Assembly (NCBI RefSeq): GCF_019279795.1
Contig: NC_056744.1
Coordinates: forward strand, 898,002,836 to 898,066,835
Direction of reading: 5' to 3'
DNA: 64,000 nucleotides
From: Protopterus annectens
Taxonomy: Eukaryota > Chordata > Ceratodontiformes > Protopteridae
A program made the position numbers and the translations under genes. The notes under the pieces were generated by a model. That model saw nothing but the letters and a program-made list of their open reading frames with translations. It did no database searches and was not told the DNA's origin. Positions 13,404 through 27,136 of this stretch are shown here, in pieces (the first letter of the stretch is position 1; each line of letters begins with the position of its first letter).

Positions 13404-13945
13404 TCTGGTCAGTATGATTCTTAATCTTTGGCTTTATTAGCTTACTATAACAGTACGCAATCTACCAGAAGATAGATCAACCAGATATTTTTAGCAATAT
13501 TTCTGGCTTTGTGATTTGTGTGGACAGTTGAGATGAGAGAAATGGCAGTGTGAGATAAGTGTTAGCACTATTTTTACAAGAAAACACTCCATATAATCAA
13601 ACGTTCATACTCTTGAGCATGCTTAACACTGTCAGAAGTGAATTTGACCACTTCTGCCAGTGTTATGTCTGTGGAAGACTGTGGTGATCAATGGAAACTG
13701 CCCATTCTCCACTGTAAAGCAATCTCAGATTTGGTATATAAAATTAGCAGGGGGGTGTGTGGGGGCACAACATTGTTTTTCACTGTTTTGGCTTTTGATC
13801 TTTTGGGCTCAGTTATTAGTCATTCAATATTTGGGTACTTCAATGTTTAGAAGTACAACCTTTTACAATGATGCTGGCAAAGATCAAGCAGATATTTTGG
13901 CAAAATGTCTCTGGTTTTGTGATTTGTGTGGAGCAGCTTGAATTG
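13404..13945. repeat. Diverged tandem-repeat units right of the RTE LINE
   Basis: 13411-13560 matches 9539-9600 joined to 9735-9850, and 13855-13935 is a third, more diverged core (GATCAAGCAGATATTTTGG followed by TGATTTGTGTGGA). The copies are far from identical, so the array is old. Confidence 0.6.
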
Positions 13946-15790
13946 GAATACTTTAATGTGTGGAAACTTGTTTGTATAGACTGTGGAGGTGAAATAATAT
14001 TACATATCCATCAGAGGTCATGGCTATCACTGCTGGGTGGGGGTTGAGGTTGGCTGTATGAAAGAAACTGACCCTGTTATCATTTGCTCAGTTTAAACAG
14101 TAACTATCTGGCTTTGAAGGACTAGTGTGCATTTGTGAAAAGAAAGATGAATCACTTAACTGGACACCTGATATGCATATGCAGAATAGGTAAAATTACT
14201 CTGGCTGCTTTCTGTAGAAGTAAATGACTAGCTGGCTGATGTTGTTTCCTTATTATTTTGTCTTTGCAGGACTAGTGTAATTACATGAAGCAACATACAA
14301 TATTTTAATTACTGGCCAACTGATTGTTTGGAACAAAGGTGATGTCTTACCTAGTCGTCATCTATCAGATGTTTAAATTGTACACAGAAGTGTCTATAAC
14401 TGCTTGGTGGGGCTTGTCTGGATGAAAGTAACTGATGCTGTTGTCAATTGTTCAGTTTAACAACCATATCTCAAACAAATAAGGGATAAATGCATCACAG
14501 AATAGCCAGACCTTCAGAATTTCTCATAGCTCATGGCCCCCAAACAAAAAACACTGTATAAGAGGATTTTGACAGTAGTTCAGTGGTGGCTGGTGACTTC
14601 AAGTCAAAGGGGGAATGCAGGAGACAGCTGATTAGGTGGGGCCAATTGGAAGGTGTGTGGTCAACTAGAAAGGAGTGGATCTATGGTCAAAACCACAAAA
14701 ACTGGGACTTTAATTACATACGCTGCCCTGGGTGCCAATATGTCATTGTGAGAGTCCAATCAAGACAAAAATTAAGTAAAGAAGAAAAACAATATTTCAA
14801 TGGATTGGCTACATGACAGCTTAATTAATATACAGATGGAAACAAAAAGGTTGTAAGGCATGTAAAAATAAATTACTTTTTAAATACATTACTGGAATGC
14901 CAGTCAAAATCAAGTATAAAAAAACAAGCAGCACTCAACAAAAAACACTTCTCCTTGCATTGCAGTTCTAATTATAATTTATATTCAGCTTTATAAAAAT
15001 ACCAAGTAACATGCTGAAAGTAACAGTCTCTGTGATACCGATTACCTCCACTTGTAAAAATGTTTCTTATCCAAAAAAAAAACCTGCTGCCTGACAACAA
15101 CTATCTACTTGTTTCATGGGGAAATCGTGATCAAAGTAAAAAATGAACAGCAGACAACAAACAAGCTCAAGATAAATTGCTTAAAGGATTACTGCACAGG
15201 TTATGGACCACACATAATAGATTGGCATTAGTTTATGGGTAAAGCCTGTAAAGATGGCTGCAAGTCTCCAACAAATGTAATGAGCTTTGGAAAATAGTGT
15301 AATACTGTCCTTTATTACAAATACTGTCATATGCATTTCAATACGTAAGGCTTATACATTATCTAGTTATGTAAATATTCTCTGCATGGCAGCAACAAAA
15401 AGTGTTTCAATGTTGATAATTCTTTAACAGTATGCTTATTAAAGCTTACTTGCATCTTACAATCTCAAACAAGCTTTCCTTATGGTCATTAAAGCATTGC
15501 TACTTAAACACAAAGCAACAGGCACTGCAACAACAATGCATTTTCTGAATAATAAGGAGCATAAATCAGCAGCATAAAAATATGGCAGAAAACCAGAACA
15601 TTCTACAAAATCAAGGAAAGATGAAAACCCACTGTAGTACTTGTGTCTACCTTGGATGGGGAGATACTTTGCACACTTACAATGCATAACTGCTCCTTGC
15701 CTTGCTTGGAGACATCCAGAGTCACTACATAAGGGAGTGGGGTACAACAAGTATGTCACAATTTGAAGTGTCTCTGGCTAACAGTGATGG
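13946..15790. other. Unassigned DNA with diverged internal repeats
   Basis: A block near 14030-14090 (ACTGCTGGGTGGGG, then GAAAGAAACTGACCCTGTT) recurs, diverged, at 14400-14460 (ACTGCTTGGTGGGG, then GAAAGTAACTGATGCTGTT). No gene was recognised. Confidence 0.5.
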
Positions 15791-15794
15791 GCCT

Positions 15795-16130
15795 GACACA
15801 TTTGTCATACCTCTGAACCTCAGAGCAAGAAATCTGGAAAAAGCCATAAACAGAAGTGGGACAAAGGCTCAAAAATAAGGACAATTTTTAAATATTGCTC
15901 TTATAAACTTAGAAAGATAATAGAATAGTAGATCTTGCATTAGTATGAATTTTCTGAAGGGTATGAAATCTGAAACTCAAATGTCTGTCATTATTTTTTA
16001 ACTTCAGTCTTTAACGATTTGTCACTAATTTGTCAGAAAACCACAATTTTATGAAAAATGGACCAAAAATGTGATGCAAAAATATAAAATAGCCACACAA
16101 TACAGCTGGGAACCTGTCAAAGAAGGGACC
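15795..16130. repeat. Interspersed repeat 'TCTGAAACTCAAA', copy 1
   Basis: Shares an ordered series of short blocks with 35440-35720: GGGACAAAGGC, TTAGYRTG followed by ATTTTCTG, TATGAA.TCTGAAACTCAAA, GTCATTATTT, and ACCAAAA. A related copy lies at 45895-46115 and two partial ones at 34925-35130. The family is unidentified. Confidence 0.6.
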
Positions 16131-16344
16131 CTTTTTTTAATATTAGTACTGTTAAGTTGAGCAGCTAACAAAATAAGATAATCTAACAAACAAAATGAAT
16201 CCACTTAGCCTTGCCAAAGTCCTGCGAATCCAAAATAAGCAAAACAGAAGAAAAGATGGCAGGACATTGCTGCTGCTCAATAAAACTTTTAATAAAAACT
16301 TTAAAACAAGTAAACGAAGTAATCCAAATGCAGACAAAATGAAA

Positions 16345-16380
16345 AAAGGTTAGCTTTGGTTACACCCTTCATCAGACAAC
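16345..16380 (-). other. Degenerate hammerhead-like motif 3' of the PLE ORF
   Basis: The minus strand reads CTGATGA, an extra A, then GGGTGTAACC, then AAAGC. It sits in the same position relative to the ORF as the better motif near 49.8 kb. The conserved G before AAA is missing and stem II is short, so catalytic activity is unlikely. Confidence 0.3.
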
Positions 16381-16403
16381 AAACACTGCATGCACATTCT
16401 TTT

Positions 16404-18703
16404 TTAAAAAGAGTCACAACCAATGAAAACCTTATAGGTCAATGAAACACAAGGAATAACATCATTTAGACCTGGGGGTAGGTGTGCCATTAAATCTATA
16501 ATCCATTTAGTTTCATCCAAGGCAGTCTGCAGCCTGACATCCCCCCCCCCGATTATTCATTCTAGTGTTAACTATCACTCTAAATGAAAAGCTATGTGTT
16601 GGATGTATGCATATATGCCTATACAAGGCATTGCTGTCATCCCTGTTCCTTATACTTCCTAAATGTTGTAGGATTCTCACCTTAAACATATTTGTGGTCA
16701 TGCCCACATAGAAACTGGGGCATTTTGTGCATTCAGCCAAATAGACCACATTTGAGGTCCTGCAAGTGGCTCTACCTTTAAAAACAACATTCTTCCCGGT
16801 GGTTCTATGTATGAAGTTAACCTCTTTATTGATAAAGCTGCAAGCTTTACACGTACCACATGGAAGTGTACCTGCCCTGCTCTTAAATGGCCTGCTCTCA
16901 GAAAGACTATTCTCCTTACATAAAATGTCACTCAAGTTCTTATTCCTTCTATATTGAAAATAAGGTCTGTTATCAATTAGCCCCTTTAAACTGGTATCAC
17001 TGGTGAGGATGTTCCAGTTGTTGTTAACAATTCTACAGATGTCACTGATGTTGCTCCCATAGGTGAACAGCAACTTGGTGCCTCTCTGTATGGTGGTATC
17101 CTGCACGGTCACTACGGGAGCCTGGAGCTGATTCCTATTGAGCCAAGGTCTAAATTTAGTCTGTCTATGGATCTTACCATTATCTATGACGTTCCTTACC
17201 ATATTCTTCCCATAGCCTCTCTGCTCAAAGTGCCCCGTTAGATTCACTAACTCTTGTTCAAATTGCTTGTCATCTGTGCTAATCCGGGAGACACGACTCA
17301 CTTGCCCTCTAACAATATTTGGGAAAATGTGGCGAGGATGCATGCTGTCGTAGGACAGCAGGGTATTTTTCCAACAGTTTTTCTTGTGTAGGCTGGATGA
17401 AAAGCCTACTTGTTGTTGTGTAACCCTCACATCTAAAAAATCTATAGAGTGGTAAGATGTGTTCGCACTAAACTTAAGGAAGGTGGTGGTAGTATGTAGG
17501 TATGACAAAAAATTGTTAAACATGTCATATTCTCCATTCCAAAGAATAAAAATATCATCTACAAATCTAACATACATCAAGATGTGATCCTTCCAAGTAG
17601 CATTTCCCAAAATATTCCTCATTTCCCATTTTGAGAGGACAAGGTTCGCATAGGTATTGGCACAGGGTGTGCCCATGGCTACACCCTGTGCTTGCCTATA
17701 CGTGGAGCCAGCTCCCAAAAAAACATTATTGTCCAGCACTAATGTTAACAGATCCCTGATAAGTTCTATTTTGTTCTCAGTGACACCCAAACCTGTCAAA
17801 AGTTCAATTATAGAAGTAATACCATAATCATTGTTGATCACTGTAAAAAGACTGTTAATGTCTAGTGTCACCATAAGAACATTATCTACACTGGCAGGTT
17901 TGATAACATTCCCCAAGATCTGTAAAAAATGCCCTGTGTCTATCAGGATATTGTCCATTTGTTGGATATAAGGTTTTAATAAAAAATCTATCCATATGGA
18001 GACATTTTCGGTTACCCATCCCCTGCCCGAAACAATCGGCCTAAGGGGTGGGTCATTCAAACATTTGTGCAGTTTGGGTAGTGCCTTAAATATTGGGATC
18101 ACTGGTTTCTCTATCAGAAAAATGATAAGTCTCTTCAGTGATACTAAAGTTGTTCTTCAGGGTATTTAACTTCTTATGTACTTTATCAACTATATGTTTT
18201 ACAGATACAGGATTAATCTCTATATAAGCCATATCATCTTGTAGCAAATGTTTTATTTTGTCATTGTACCATGCAGTGTCCATTAAAACAATAGCTCCCC
18301 CCTTATCCGCCTTTTTTATTGTTATGGAAGCGTTGTCAGCTAATCCCTTCAAAGCTGTGGTCTGCTCTGTAGTTAAGTTATAATATTTGGAAAAAAGACC
18401 TTCGGTATAATACTTGGCCATATCTTTCTCACAAGCACTCAAAAAAAGATGTAAGGTGGGTGAAAGCTGTGGTATAAACCCACTTGCTTTCTTAGGTACA
18501 TTACAGTTAGATATATCATTGCCAAACATGCTCTTCAGCATCAAATTTCTACAAAATAACATGATATCAGTAATTACCTCATTATGCATACAAGGACTGC
18601 TAGGCACAAAAGTTAGTCCCTTGTCCAAGACGAACAACTCGTCCGTGGTTGGACAGTGTGATGATAAATTATAAACAATGTTATTACAGAAGCCAGGAGT
18701 CAT
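16404..18703 (-). pseudogene. PLE polyprotein: RT with C-terminal GIY-YIG endonuclease
   Basis: About 766 codons in three frames. The first part (18703-18086) ends with the PLE block ITIKKADKGGAIVLMD. A shift of one base near 18100 leads into FKALPKLHK, DPPLRPIVSGRG, the RT block QGVAMGTPCANTYANL and the catalytic box YVRFVDDIFILW (intact Asp-Asp). A linker with LPCGTCKACSF and CxxC precedes the endonuclease VYLAECTKCPSFYVGMTT, then KVRILQHLGSI. A run of ten G (plus-strand C at about 16543-16552) shifts the frame again. The final part contains DETKWI and ends at 16404. Both shifts are single-base and the active sites look preserved, so this copy may be young or misassembled. Confidence 0.85.
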
Positions 18704-18743
18704 TGGAGAATCCTTCTCCTCTTCCCAGCCTCCTTGTCGTCGC

Positions 18744-18880
18744 TCTGTGATCTTCTCCCGACCCCTCTCTTCTTACAGCAGGGACTGGAGCACGGCCCAA
18801 GGCATCGCAGGGACGTAAGCGTTTTTTGGAACTTTTACCGGCGCCCGTCAAGAAGAGAGGGGTCGGGAGAAGATCACAGA
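18744..18880. repeat. Perfect 31-bp inverted repeat with 75-nt loop
   Basis: Positions 18744-18774 are the exact reverse complement of 18850-18880. The arms contain CTTCTCCCGACCCCTCTC. The 75-nt loop is GC-rich, with GACGGGCGCCGG on the minus strand. It lies directly upstream of the PLE start codon on the minus strand. A transcript would form a very stable hairpin in the leader. Confidence 0.95.
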
Positions 18881-18942
18881 ACAAAAATATGAGGTAAAAA
18901 TATGAACAGTTTTCACAAGTGGTGGTGGGTAGGGAATAAAGA

Positions 18943-20446
<1,504 letters not shown>

Positions 20447-21508
20447 TCTGTTTTCTTTCATTTTAAGCTGGGGGGGGCTGCAGTCTTGCAGTCCAATGGC
20501 ACGAGCCACCCCTGCAGTAGTTTAGTAATCACATCTGCCTTAAATCCTATTTAGTCTAAAACCAGCCCTGCTCATAGGTGTACACAAAAGGTCACTGTAC
20601 TTTTGTGAAGGACTGAGGATGATATAATTATTTCTTTTATATTCCTCCCAAACCTCAAAGATCATATGTTGAGCTGAGGACAGTGTGGTCAATATTTGTC
20701 AAACTTCAGAGGGGTGCACATAGGGTTTCTATAGTTTGTTAAGGAAGACTGTACTGTCTCTAGAAGTAACTATCTGGAAATATTATTGTAATCATTTTTT
20801 TTTTCAGTTTCCTCACAATCAACTTTAGAGAGAAATAAGCATACTGCTTATAGATGTTTGAAAGCAAATATGTTTTATTCTATTTGTTTTGTTTTTTTTT
20901 TAAGTTTTGTCCTAGTTTGCCACCAGACGTGTACATAGAAGGTGGTTGTCTTTAGGGTGCAGAAGATGAGAAAGCATGCTGTATATAAATATAACAGCAG
21001 CAGCTTGAAATATGATTGTGGGCATTTGTTTCTTCATTTTAATCCCAATTTTAACACCAGAGGGTGTAGACAGAAAGTGTCTACCCATTTTGAGGTGGAG
21101 GAGGAGAGCAGATAATATTGCTAGATATGATATATGTATACTCACAAACAATTGTCTTCTCATTTTATTGTGCAGCAGTGTTTGGTCAGCTTTGAGCATT
21201 AAAACTTGGTTGCAACTTATTTTTTCCTTGAAATAACAAAAAGAGAAATAAATAATTTATTTTTATATGTGTAATGTTTGTTCAACGGATCAAAGGTTGG
21301 AAAAAAGCTTTAAAATGCACCTCCAAGCATCTATAACCCCATAGCATCTGGGTGCCTAGCAGCCTCCAGACACTGAGTTTAATTTAAGATTTACAGAGGA
21401 GTCTTGGTCAGTTAAGGTGTGCTGACAGGTTGCAAGAAAAAAGTTGAAGAGTGACAGTAAATTTCTTTCTTTGATCATGGTTTTTAATGTGTGTATGTAG
21501 GCAATCAC
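20447..21508. other. Unassigned DNA
   Basis: No supported gene or repeat family was recognised. Short homopolymer T runs are present near 20795 and 20890. Confidence 0.5.
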
Positions 21509-21740
21509 TAGGTTCATAGGATGGTACTAGGCTATCGACCTAAGGGCCTATACAAGCCTAGCCATAACAATTCCCTGGCTATTTCTTCCCACAATTTTAC
21601 TTCCTTGGACCCCTGTCTAGCAGGGCGACTGACGTGATTCCCCATGGTGAATTTCCTATCTCCCATCCAATCGTCAAGGTTCCTTATGAAGAGGGCCAAA
21701 GAGATGCTCTGCTTGACATGTAGATGAAAAGTATGCTTAA
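21509..21740 (-). mobile_element. CR1 LINE 3' fragment
   Basis: The minus strand encodes QSISLALFIRNLDDWMGDRKF, trimmed here to SLALFIRNLDDWMGDRKF. This matches the C-terminus of the CR1 at the right end of the window (SLALFKKNLD... with WMGDRRY in a sister copy). It ends in the same CCTATGAACCTA-type tail at about 21509. The sequence diverges from the other two copies, so it is an older or different subfamily. Confidence 0.8.
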
Positions 21741-22973
21741 AAAACTCTAAAACGCACATCAAAGCATCTAGAACCCCCAGCTTAATACAGTTGTTTCATT
21801 CATAGTTATCATTGTGTAGTCTTGCTTAGATAGAACATGTTAAATGAATGAATAGCTACAGGAAAAAAATTAAGCATAAGGCACACTGTGAGAAAAAGGG
21901 CAAAGTAGTGTGAGTAGGCCAGGATCAGGTGGGCAACGGGGGGGGGGGGTTGCCATGATGCCTTCTTACCTAGGATGCCAGTTTACCTAAGGCCAGAAAA
22001 ATACATTTTCCCCCAAGATAGCCATTGCTTTCCTATTTTGTTAGAGAGTAATTGGGTTAGAAGCAGCAACTTTCCTTTTCTTCTTCCTTCTACCTATCCC
22101 AAAACATTCTCTCTCACCTCTTAATACTTATCCTCCATTTCCTCCCTTTCTCTCCTTCTAAGTTAATTTCCAGACATGTTTCATAGCACTTTACAGGATG
22201 CTGATATCAATTAATGATACTCGGTTTAAATGTTGTATATTTGTTGATTACTTCCATACTTCTGTTTACTATCTTATTTATGTAATGTTGTAAATTTTCT
22301 GTAGATTTTTGCCCTGGATACCTCTAAAAAGGGGTAGCTTTCTGCCCAGTTGGACTATCCCAGTAAACAAATGTAATACATACATACATACATACATACA
22401 TAAATAAATAAATAAATTAATAACCTTTTTAGCAGTGGCAGCAGATTTAGACAGAGAGAGAGAGAGAGAGGAGAGAGAGAGATGAATTCTGGGTCTACTT
22501 TTGGATTAGAAAAATAGGTACGTGTATGTCTGGGGTACCTTGTATGAGCTGTCAGACCTCTTGGAAGTAGAAGGTTAACCATCAGGAATACTGTCTACAG
22601 TAAAAATAAAAACATTTGGTAAAAGCAGGCAATATAGGAGGGATAGACGTATGGCATCTGTAATTATAACAATTCATAATACATTTTATGTGTCATAGAA
22701 GTTTCATTCTGCTCCCACTGAAAAGCTTAATTTTTTGTTACATAAAATATCAGAGAAAGAAATTTCTTGAAAAAAGAACATCTGAGGCTATACTCAGAAT
22801 TAGAATGCTCAGAATGGGAAATAACCTTCTTCTGAGATACATTACCACCCCACCTGGAATGTCAGAAACACAAAGCAGGAAGACCTAGCAGTTATTATAT
22901 TTCACCACTACAAATGAGAGCAGCAAGGCAGTGACTGAAGCAAACATGATGTTGGGACGCTTAAGCAGGGGTT
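21741..22973. other. Unassigned DNA with a simple-repeat patch
   Basis: Contains a G10 run near 21940, (CATA)n then (AAAT)n at 22376-22422, and (GA)n at 22451-22482. A short stretch near 22925-22980 (plus) can be read as ANMMLGRL, a phrase seen in LINE C-termini, but this alone is not enough to call an element. Confidence 0.5.
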
Positions 22974-23130
22974 ATACTAGAAATAAATGATATGAGACCA
23001 CGATTCCATCATATAAGACATTAGAGAGGTCATACTTGAAGTAGCCTCTATGATACTAGAAATAAATATGAGACCACGATTCCATCATATAAGACATTAG
23101 AGAGGTCATACTTGAAGTAGCCTCTATGAT
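22974..23130. repeat. Tandem duplication, two units of about 77 bp
   Basis: 22974-23052 and 23053-23130 are nearly identical; the first has an extra 'GAT' after AAATAAAT. The near-identity suggests a recent local duplication. Confidence 0.95.
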
Positions 23131-24567
23131 ACTGCAAGCCTTACCTACACAAGCGTGTAAGCAAGACAAACAAGGCTTAGGACAGGGCAACAAAGGGTCT
23201 GTGAAGAACACATCAGAAATTATATAAACATATGATGATCTGAATGTTTACTACCTGAAAGAGAGACAGACATGAAAAAACAAATGCAATAAAAACATAC
23301 AAGTAGCATATTCTGAAAACTGGGTATACAGAGAAATTATTTTTTTGTGAAAAGTGTGTTCCAGGATGAGACAGCATCAAGCAATAGCTGTCTGAAAGGA
23401 CCGATTCAGTAAAAAACAAAAAAAAAATCTTCCAAAAAATAGGTCCGGGAGAAGTGGGATATCCAATTGGGAAAAAGGAAGAAAATAAAACATTCTCAGG
23501 ATTTAAACTGTGTGAAACAAACAATATGAATATACTGCTTACAGGTCACAGACAGTAGAGTTCCAGGAAAACTAACTTAGAAGGTTAAATAGATGGACTT
23601 GGCTGGCTAAAAGCCCTTATCTACCATTAGTGTTTGTGCAGCAATGTATAGAACAAAATATGCAGTTTCAACAAATCTAAGCACACCAAACTTTTCTGCT
23701 GCAGCAAACATAAAAGTGAAGGCAACATTAAAATGATAATCCACAATCAGAATATCTTAGAAAATAAATCTGTTAAAGTTCCCTTTTTCACAACTTATCC
23801 ATCTATAATATTCTAAAATTTTAACTTGACAAAAGATGAAAAAGAATCGGCCACCTTAATTAAAAACATTGATTTATTAAAATTACTTCTGTATCTGTGT
23901 TCAGCCTTAGCAGAAGCATAAATAATAAAATGCATGATTTCAAATAACAGGATATTCAAGACACAAAACAGCAATATTTTTACACTGAGACAGTGCTGTT
24001 GAGTAAAATAGCAGGGTGTGCCTGAGGAATTATTTCCCTGAAATACAGAGTAAGGAGATTTTAGAAGAAGGCAAAAATGAAATCTATATGTAAGAGAGGC
24101 AGTATAGCAAATGAATGTAACACATAAGCAGAAAGAAATAATAAATAATAGGAGGGAAACATCCGTCCTTAAATATCTTAAGTATCAGCACAATCAAGCC
24201 AATATGATAGTTTGCAAGCTTTTGCCTGCCAGATGGTCTTGTGTTCTTACGATGTCCACCCTTTCTCACCACAGAAGAAGCTGGATACATGTCATGTTCC
24301 GTATAGGGGCCTGCACAAAGTTGGTAACATGACCATGCATTCTGAAGATAAGAACTACATTCTGCAGGCTGGTTAGAGGTGAAGTGTATCCAACATGCTT
24401 ATGTTGAGGAACACAGTATGCAAGGATTTGTGCAACACATTTCTAATATGTCACTGAATTTGCCTTCATATACTTCAGCAGACAGGTACTCACTAAAGAC
24501 GTCAAGAGTTTGATCAGAGAAGACTGGAGGAGAGTAGAAGCAGCATGTATATGCAATATGATATTTT
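23131..24567. other. Unassigned AT-rich DNA
   Basis: No supported feature was recognised. Confidence 0.5.
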
Positions 24568-24584
24568 ATTTTTATTGAATCAGA

Positions 24585-24820
24585 CTGCGGTGGTGGTGCT
24601 GCGGTAGCTTTGTCGCCTCCCAGTAAGACATTGTCCTGTTCGATTCTCAGCTAAAAAGCATCTTCTGTGTGGAGACATGCGTGAGTGGGCGTACCTTCGT
24701 TGAAGGTTGTATGTCAGGGCTGGCAACTCGGTATGTAAAAATCTACTGCCAATCATTAGCGGACCGGAGTTCCGCTGTGGCGACCCCTAACCGGGAAAAG
24801 CCAAAAGATACAACAACAAC
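24585..24820 (+). mobile_element. tRNA-derived SINE, complete, with target-site duplications
   Basis: Pol III boxes are visible: TGGTGCTGCGG (A-like, 24594-24604) and GTTCGATTC (B, 24638-24646). The body contains GTGTGGAGACATGC. The 3' end contains CCGCTGTGGCGACCCCTAAC and GGGAAAAGCC, then (CAA)n. This tail is shared by fish and amphibian SINEs and their partner LINEs. The insert is flanked by a perfect 17-bp direct repeat, ATTTTTATTGAATCAGA, at 24568-24584 and 24821-24837. A second copy on the other strand lies at 37296-37567. Confidence 0.9.
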
Positions 24821-24837
24821 ATTTTTATTGAATCAGA

Positions 24838-25661
24838 GTAGCTTTATAGCCTGTTACTACTCTGTTTTGATGCCAAAGTCCAGACTTTATACAGCAATTA
24901 AATCAGTATCCCGGAATTGGTTAGTGAAATTGTTGTCAGTCAGAAACAGCAGAATGTGAAAACTGTTAACTTGCATTCATCTCTTTATCAAGAGTTTCTT
25001 TTGCATTCAGCAGGTTTGGCCCCTTTTGCCTCATAGTTAATGCAGACCTGCTTTAGAGAGTTTAGGAAGATCCTCCACTGACTATATGAAAGAAAGGTGG
25101 CTGACAAACACCCTACAGCGTTCAGTCTGTCTGCATATCTTATCAATATTATTGGACTTTGCACTGCATCGGCTTGTGATAACAAAGTACTACCTAAATC
25201 TGCAAATAAAATGCATATGCAATAGCAAAGTGAATGGACTTCACCCTAAAAAAAACACTCCATAAAACCAAATATGCCTTTTTGGCATGTAGCTTCTTTG
25301 ATGCCCATTTTAATGCTGGTACAGAATAGCTGTACTTTAAGGGATCATTTCCTATATATCACTGTGGATCCCCACATGCAATTCTTACATCTGAATTGTT
25401 GCACGTGACAACTAACTACTGTTGAGTTGCCTACTGCAATTATTTTTTCTAACAGTGCCTCTAGCCAAATGACCCTTGAGCTCAGTTTTGTAGCTGTGGT
25501 TTATTGATACATTGCTTCTTGAGTGGGAGAGACGTATTCAGTGTTTTATGATTCACTCTTATGAGTCACTCAGTAGTTTGTGAGTCTCTATCTCTCTCTT
25601 TTTTTTTTTTTTTTTTGTTCTGCCATTTGTAATTTTCTCTTTTGAGTTTTCGACCTTTCAT
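24838..25661. other. Unassigned DNA
   Basis: No supported gene. A T18 run lies near 25600. Confidence 0.5.
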
Positions 25662-25809
25662 GATATTATATATCGGTTTGTATATATGTTTTAGATTCCT
25701 GTTACACTAAGATATTATATATCTGTTTGTATATATGTTTCAGATTCCTGTTACATTGTTAAGATATTATATATCTATTTGTATATATGTTTTAGATTCC
25801 TGTTACATC
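25662..25809. repeat. Three tandem units of about 50 bp
   Basis: Units start at 25662, 25711 and 25763 with GATATTATATATC and end with AGATTCCTGTTACA. They differ at few positions. Confidence 0.93.
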
Positions 25810-26454
25810 ATTGACCCACTTGTGCTGGTGATTCAGCTTGGTTTCAAATTAATATACATATAATGTGGAAAAAAGAGGAACATAGTTGTTATGTCTTGTG
25901 GCACATACGATTATGGTTCATTAAATATGATTCAGCATGGCAAATGCACTGACAAGTAGTGTTGTGGAAGTTAATGGTGGATGTACAGGAGTGCCATACA
26001 GATAAATTTTACTTTTTTACAGACATACAAAAAAATGCACAGGACAGATTCAGTAGAACAGCAACCATTTTTTACTGGATGAGCAGCACTCCAATACTTA
26101 CAAAGACTCATGATTAAAAAGACATCCCGAAATTAACTGACTGAGGTTTTAAAAATCTTGTGAACTTCTTTACAGATTCCTGTCAGGAACAACCAAGCCA
26201 TGTATGGACCAATAAGGAGCAGCCACATAATTCATAAATTATAAACCTTTGCTTCCTGGATCTTCCTCTAGATTTGTCCTCAACCAATGCCAGTCACACT
26301 CTCATGGTCAGAACCCATCATAAACCACCAAATAATTTTATAGGGAGAGCTGTCTCCCATAAACCATAATGATTCTTCTCTGATTTTACAACCACAGATG
26401 AATGTCTGGCTGTCAGATTTTGTCTTACTTTTTCAACAAGCATATGTGCGCACG
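25810..26454. other. Unassigned DNA
   Basis: No supported feature was recognised. Confidence 0.5.
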
Positions 26455-26693
<239 letters not shown>

Positions 26694-26945
26694 GGATCCG
26701 TACTGATCCCCGAATGACAACATCACCGAATCACTATCGGCCGGGCATACTTTCACGAAAGTGCTTTTCACCGAAAGCACTTTCGCGTAAGTATGCCTGT
26801 TGCGGAGATCATACTATGGTGCAGATAAGGGAATATTTCCTTTTCCTCACTGTAGTGTGATCTCAGAGTGAGAATATTAAAGTAGGGGGGTGTGGGGGGC
26901 ACAGCCCCGCCCACATAGGGGCTTGCCCCCTGCATAAAAGTAGAT

Positions 26946-26976
<31 letters not shown>

Positions 26977-27081
26977 TTTTTTAACACACTTTAACAAAAG
27001 CGCTTTTTCGGTGAAAGCGCTTTTGTTAAAGTGTGTTCGGTGATTGCGGATTCGGACTATTGAACTTTCGTTCAATAGTCC
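26694..27081. repeat. Stacked-hairpin TA-flanked element, copy 1
   Basis: A non-coding element of about 390 bp made of successive hairpins. The outer left hairpin has stem GGGATC/GATCCC (26694-26709). An inverted-repeat arm at 26710-26730 (CCGAATGACA...) pairs with 27036-27055. Hairpin A spans 26745-26796, about 22 bp of stem. The core hairpin spans 26805-26864 (GAGATCATACTA with TAGTGTGATCTC). A G/C-rich segment and (TTTA)n (26943-26980) follow. Hairpin D spans 26983-27037 (24-bp stem) and the outer right hairpin 27054-27081 (11-bp perfect stem). TA arrays flank both sides. Family unknown; non-autonomous DNA transposon is the best guess. Confidence 0.85.
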
Positions 27082-27084
27082 TAG

Positions 27085-27087
<3 letters not shown>

Positions 27088-27129
<42 letters not shown>

Positions 27130-27136
27130 TATATAT
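27088..27136. repeat. (TA)n between hairpin elements 1 and 2
   Basis: A TA tract shared by both elements as a flank. Confidence 0.95.

Larger units (their letters stand above)
16250..18880 (-). mobile_element. Penelope-like retroelement (RT plus GIY-YIG), near full length
   Basis: On the minus strand a single ORF region (18703-16404) carries a PLE N-terminal domain, RT and a GIY-YIG endonuclease with an upstream Cys cluster. This combination is diagnostic of the Penelope/Poseidon/Neptune group. A 31-bp perfect inverted repeat lies just 5' (18744-18880). The 3' side (16380-16260) has a decayed hammerhead-like motif and an A/T-rich tail. Exact ends and target duplications were not found. Confidence 0.85.

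Noticed and set aside
9862-13484. GATCAACCAGAT on both sides of the RTE LINE as a target-site duplication
   Set aside because: The phrase is part of a local tandem repeat present in several copies, and the right copy is separated from the LINE end by more repeat sequence.
21313-21780. Direct repeat AAGCATCTAKAACCCC (21328 and 21764) flanking the CR1 fragment
   Set aside because: Copies are about 80% similar over 40 bp and are not at the element ends, so they are not a target duplication.
22880-23200. Possible LINE C-terminus (ANMMLGRL phrase)
   Set aside because: Only eight residues fit, with no second motif in order.
24638-24646. B box as evidence of a true tRNA gene
   Set aside because: No cloverleaf with paired acceptor stem; the element has a SINE body, tail and target duplications.
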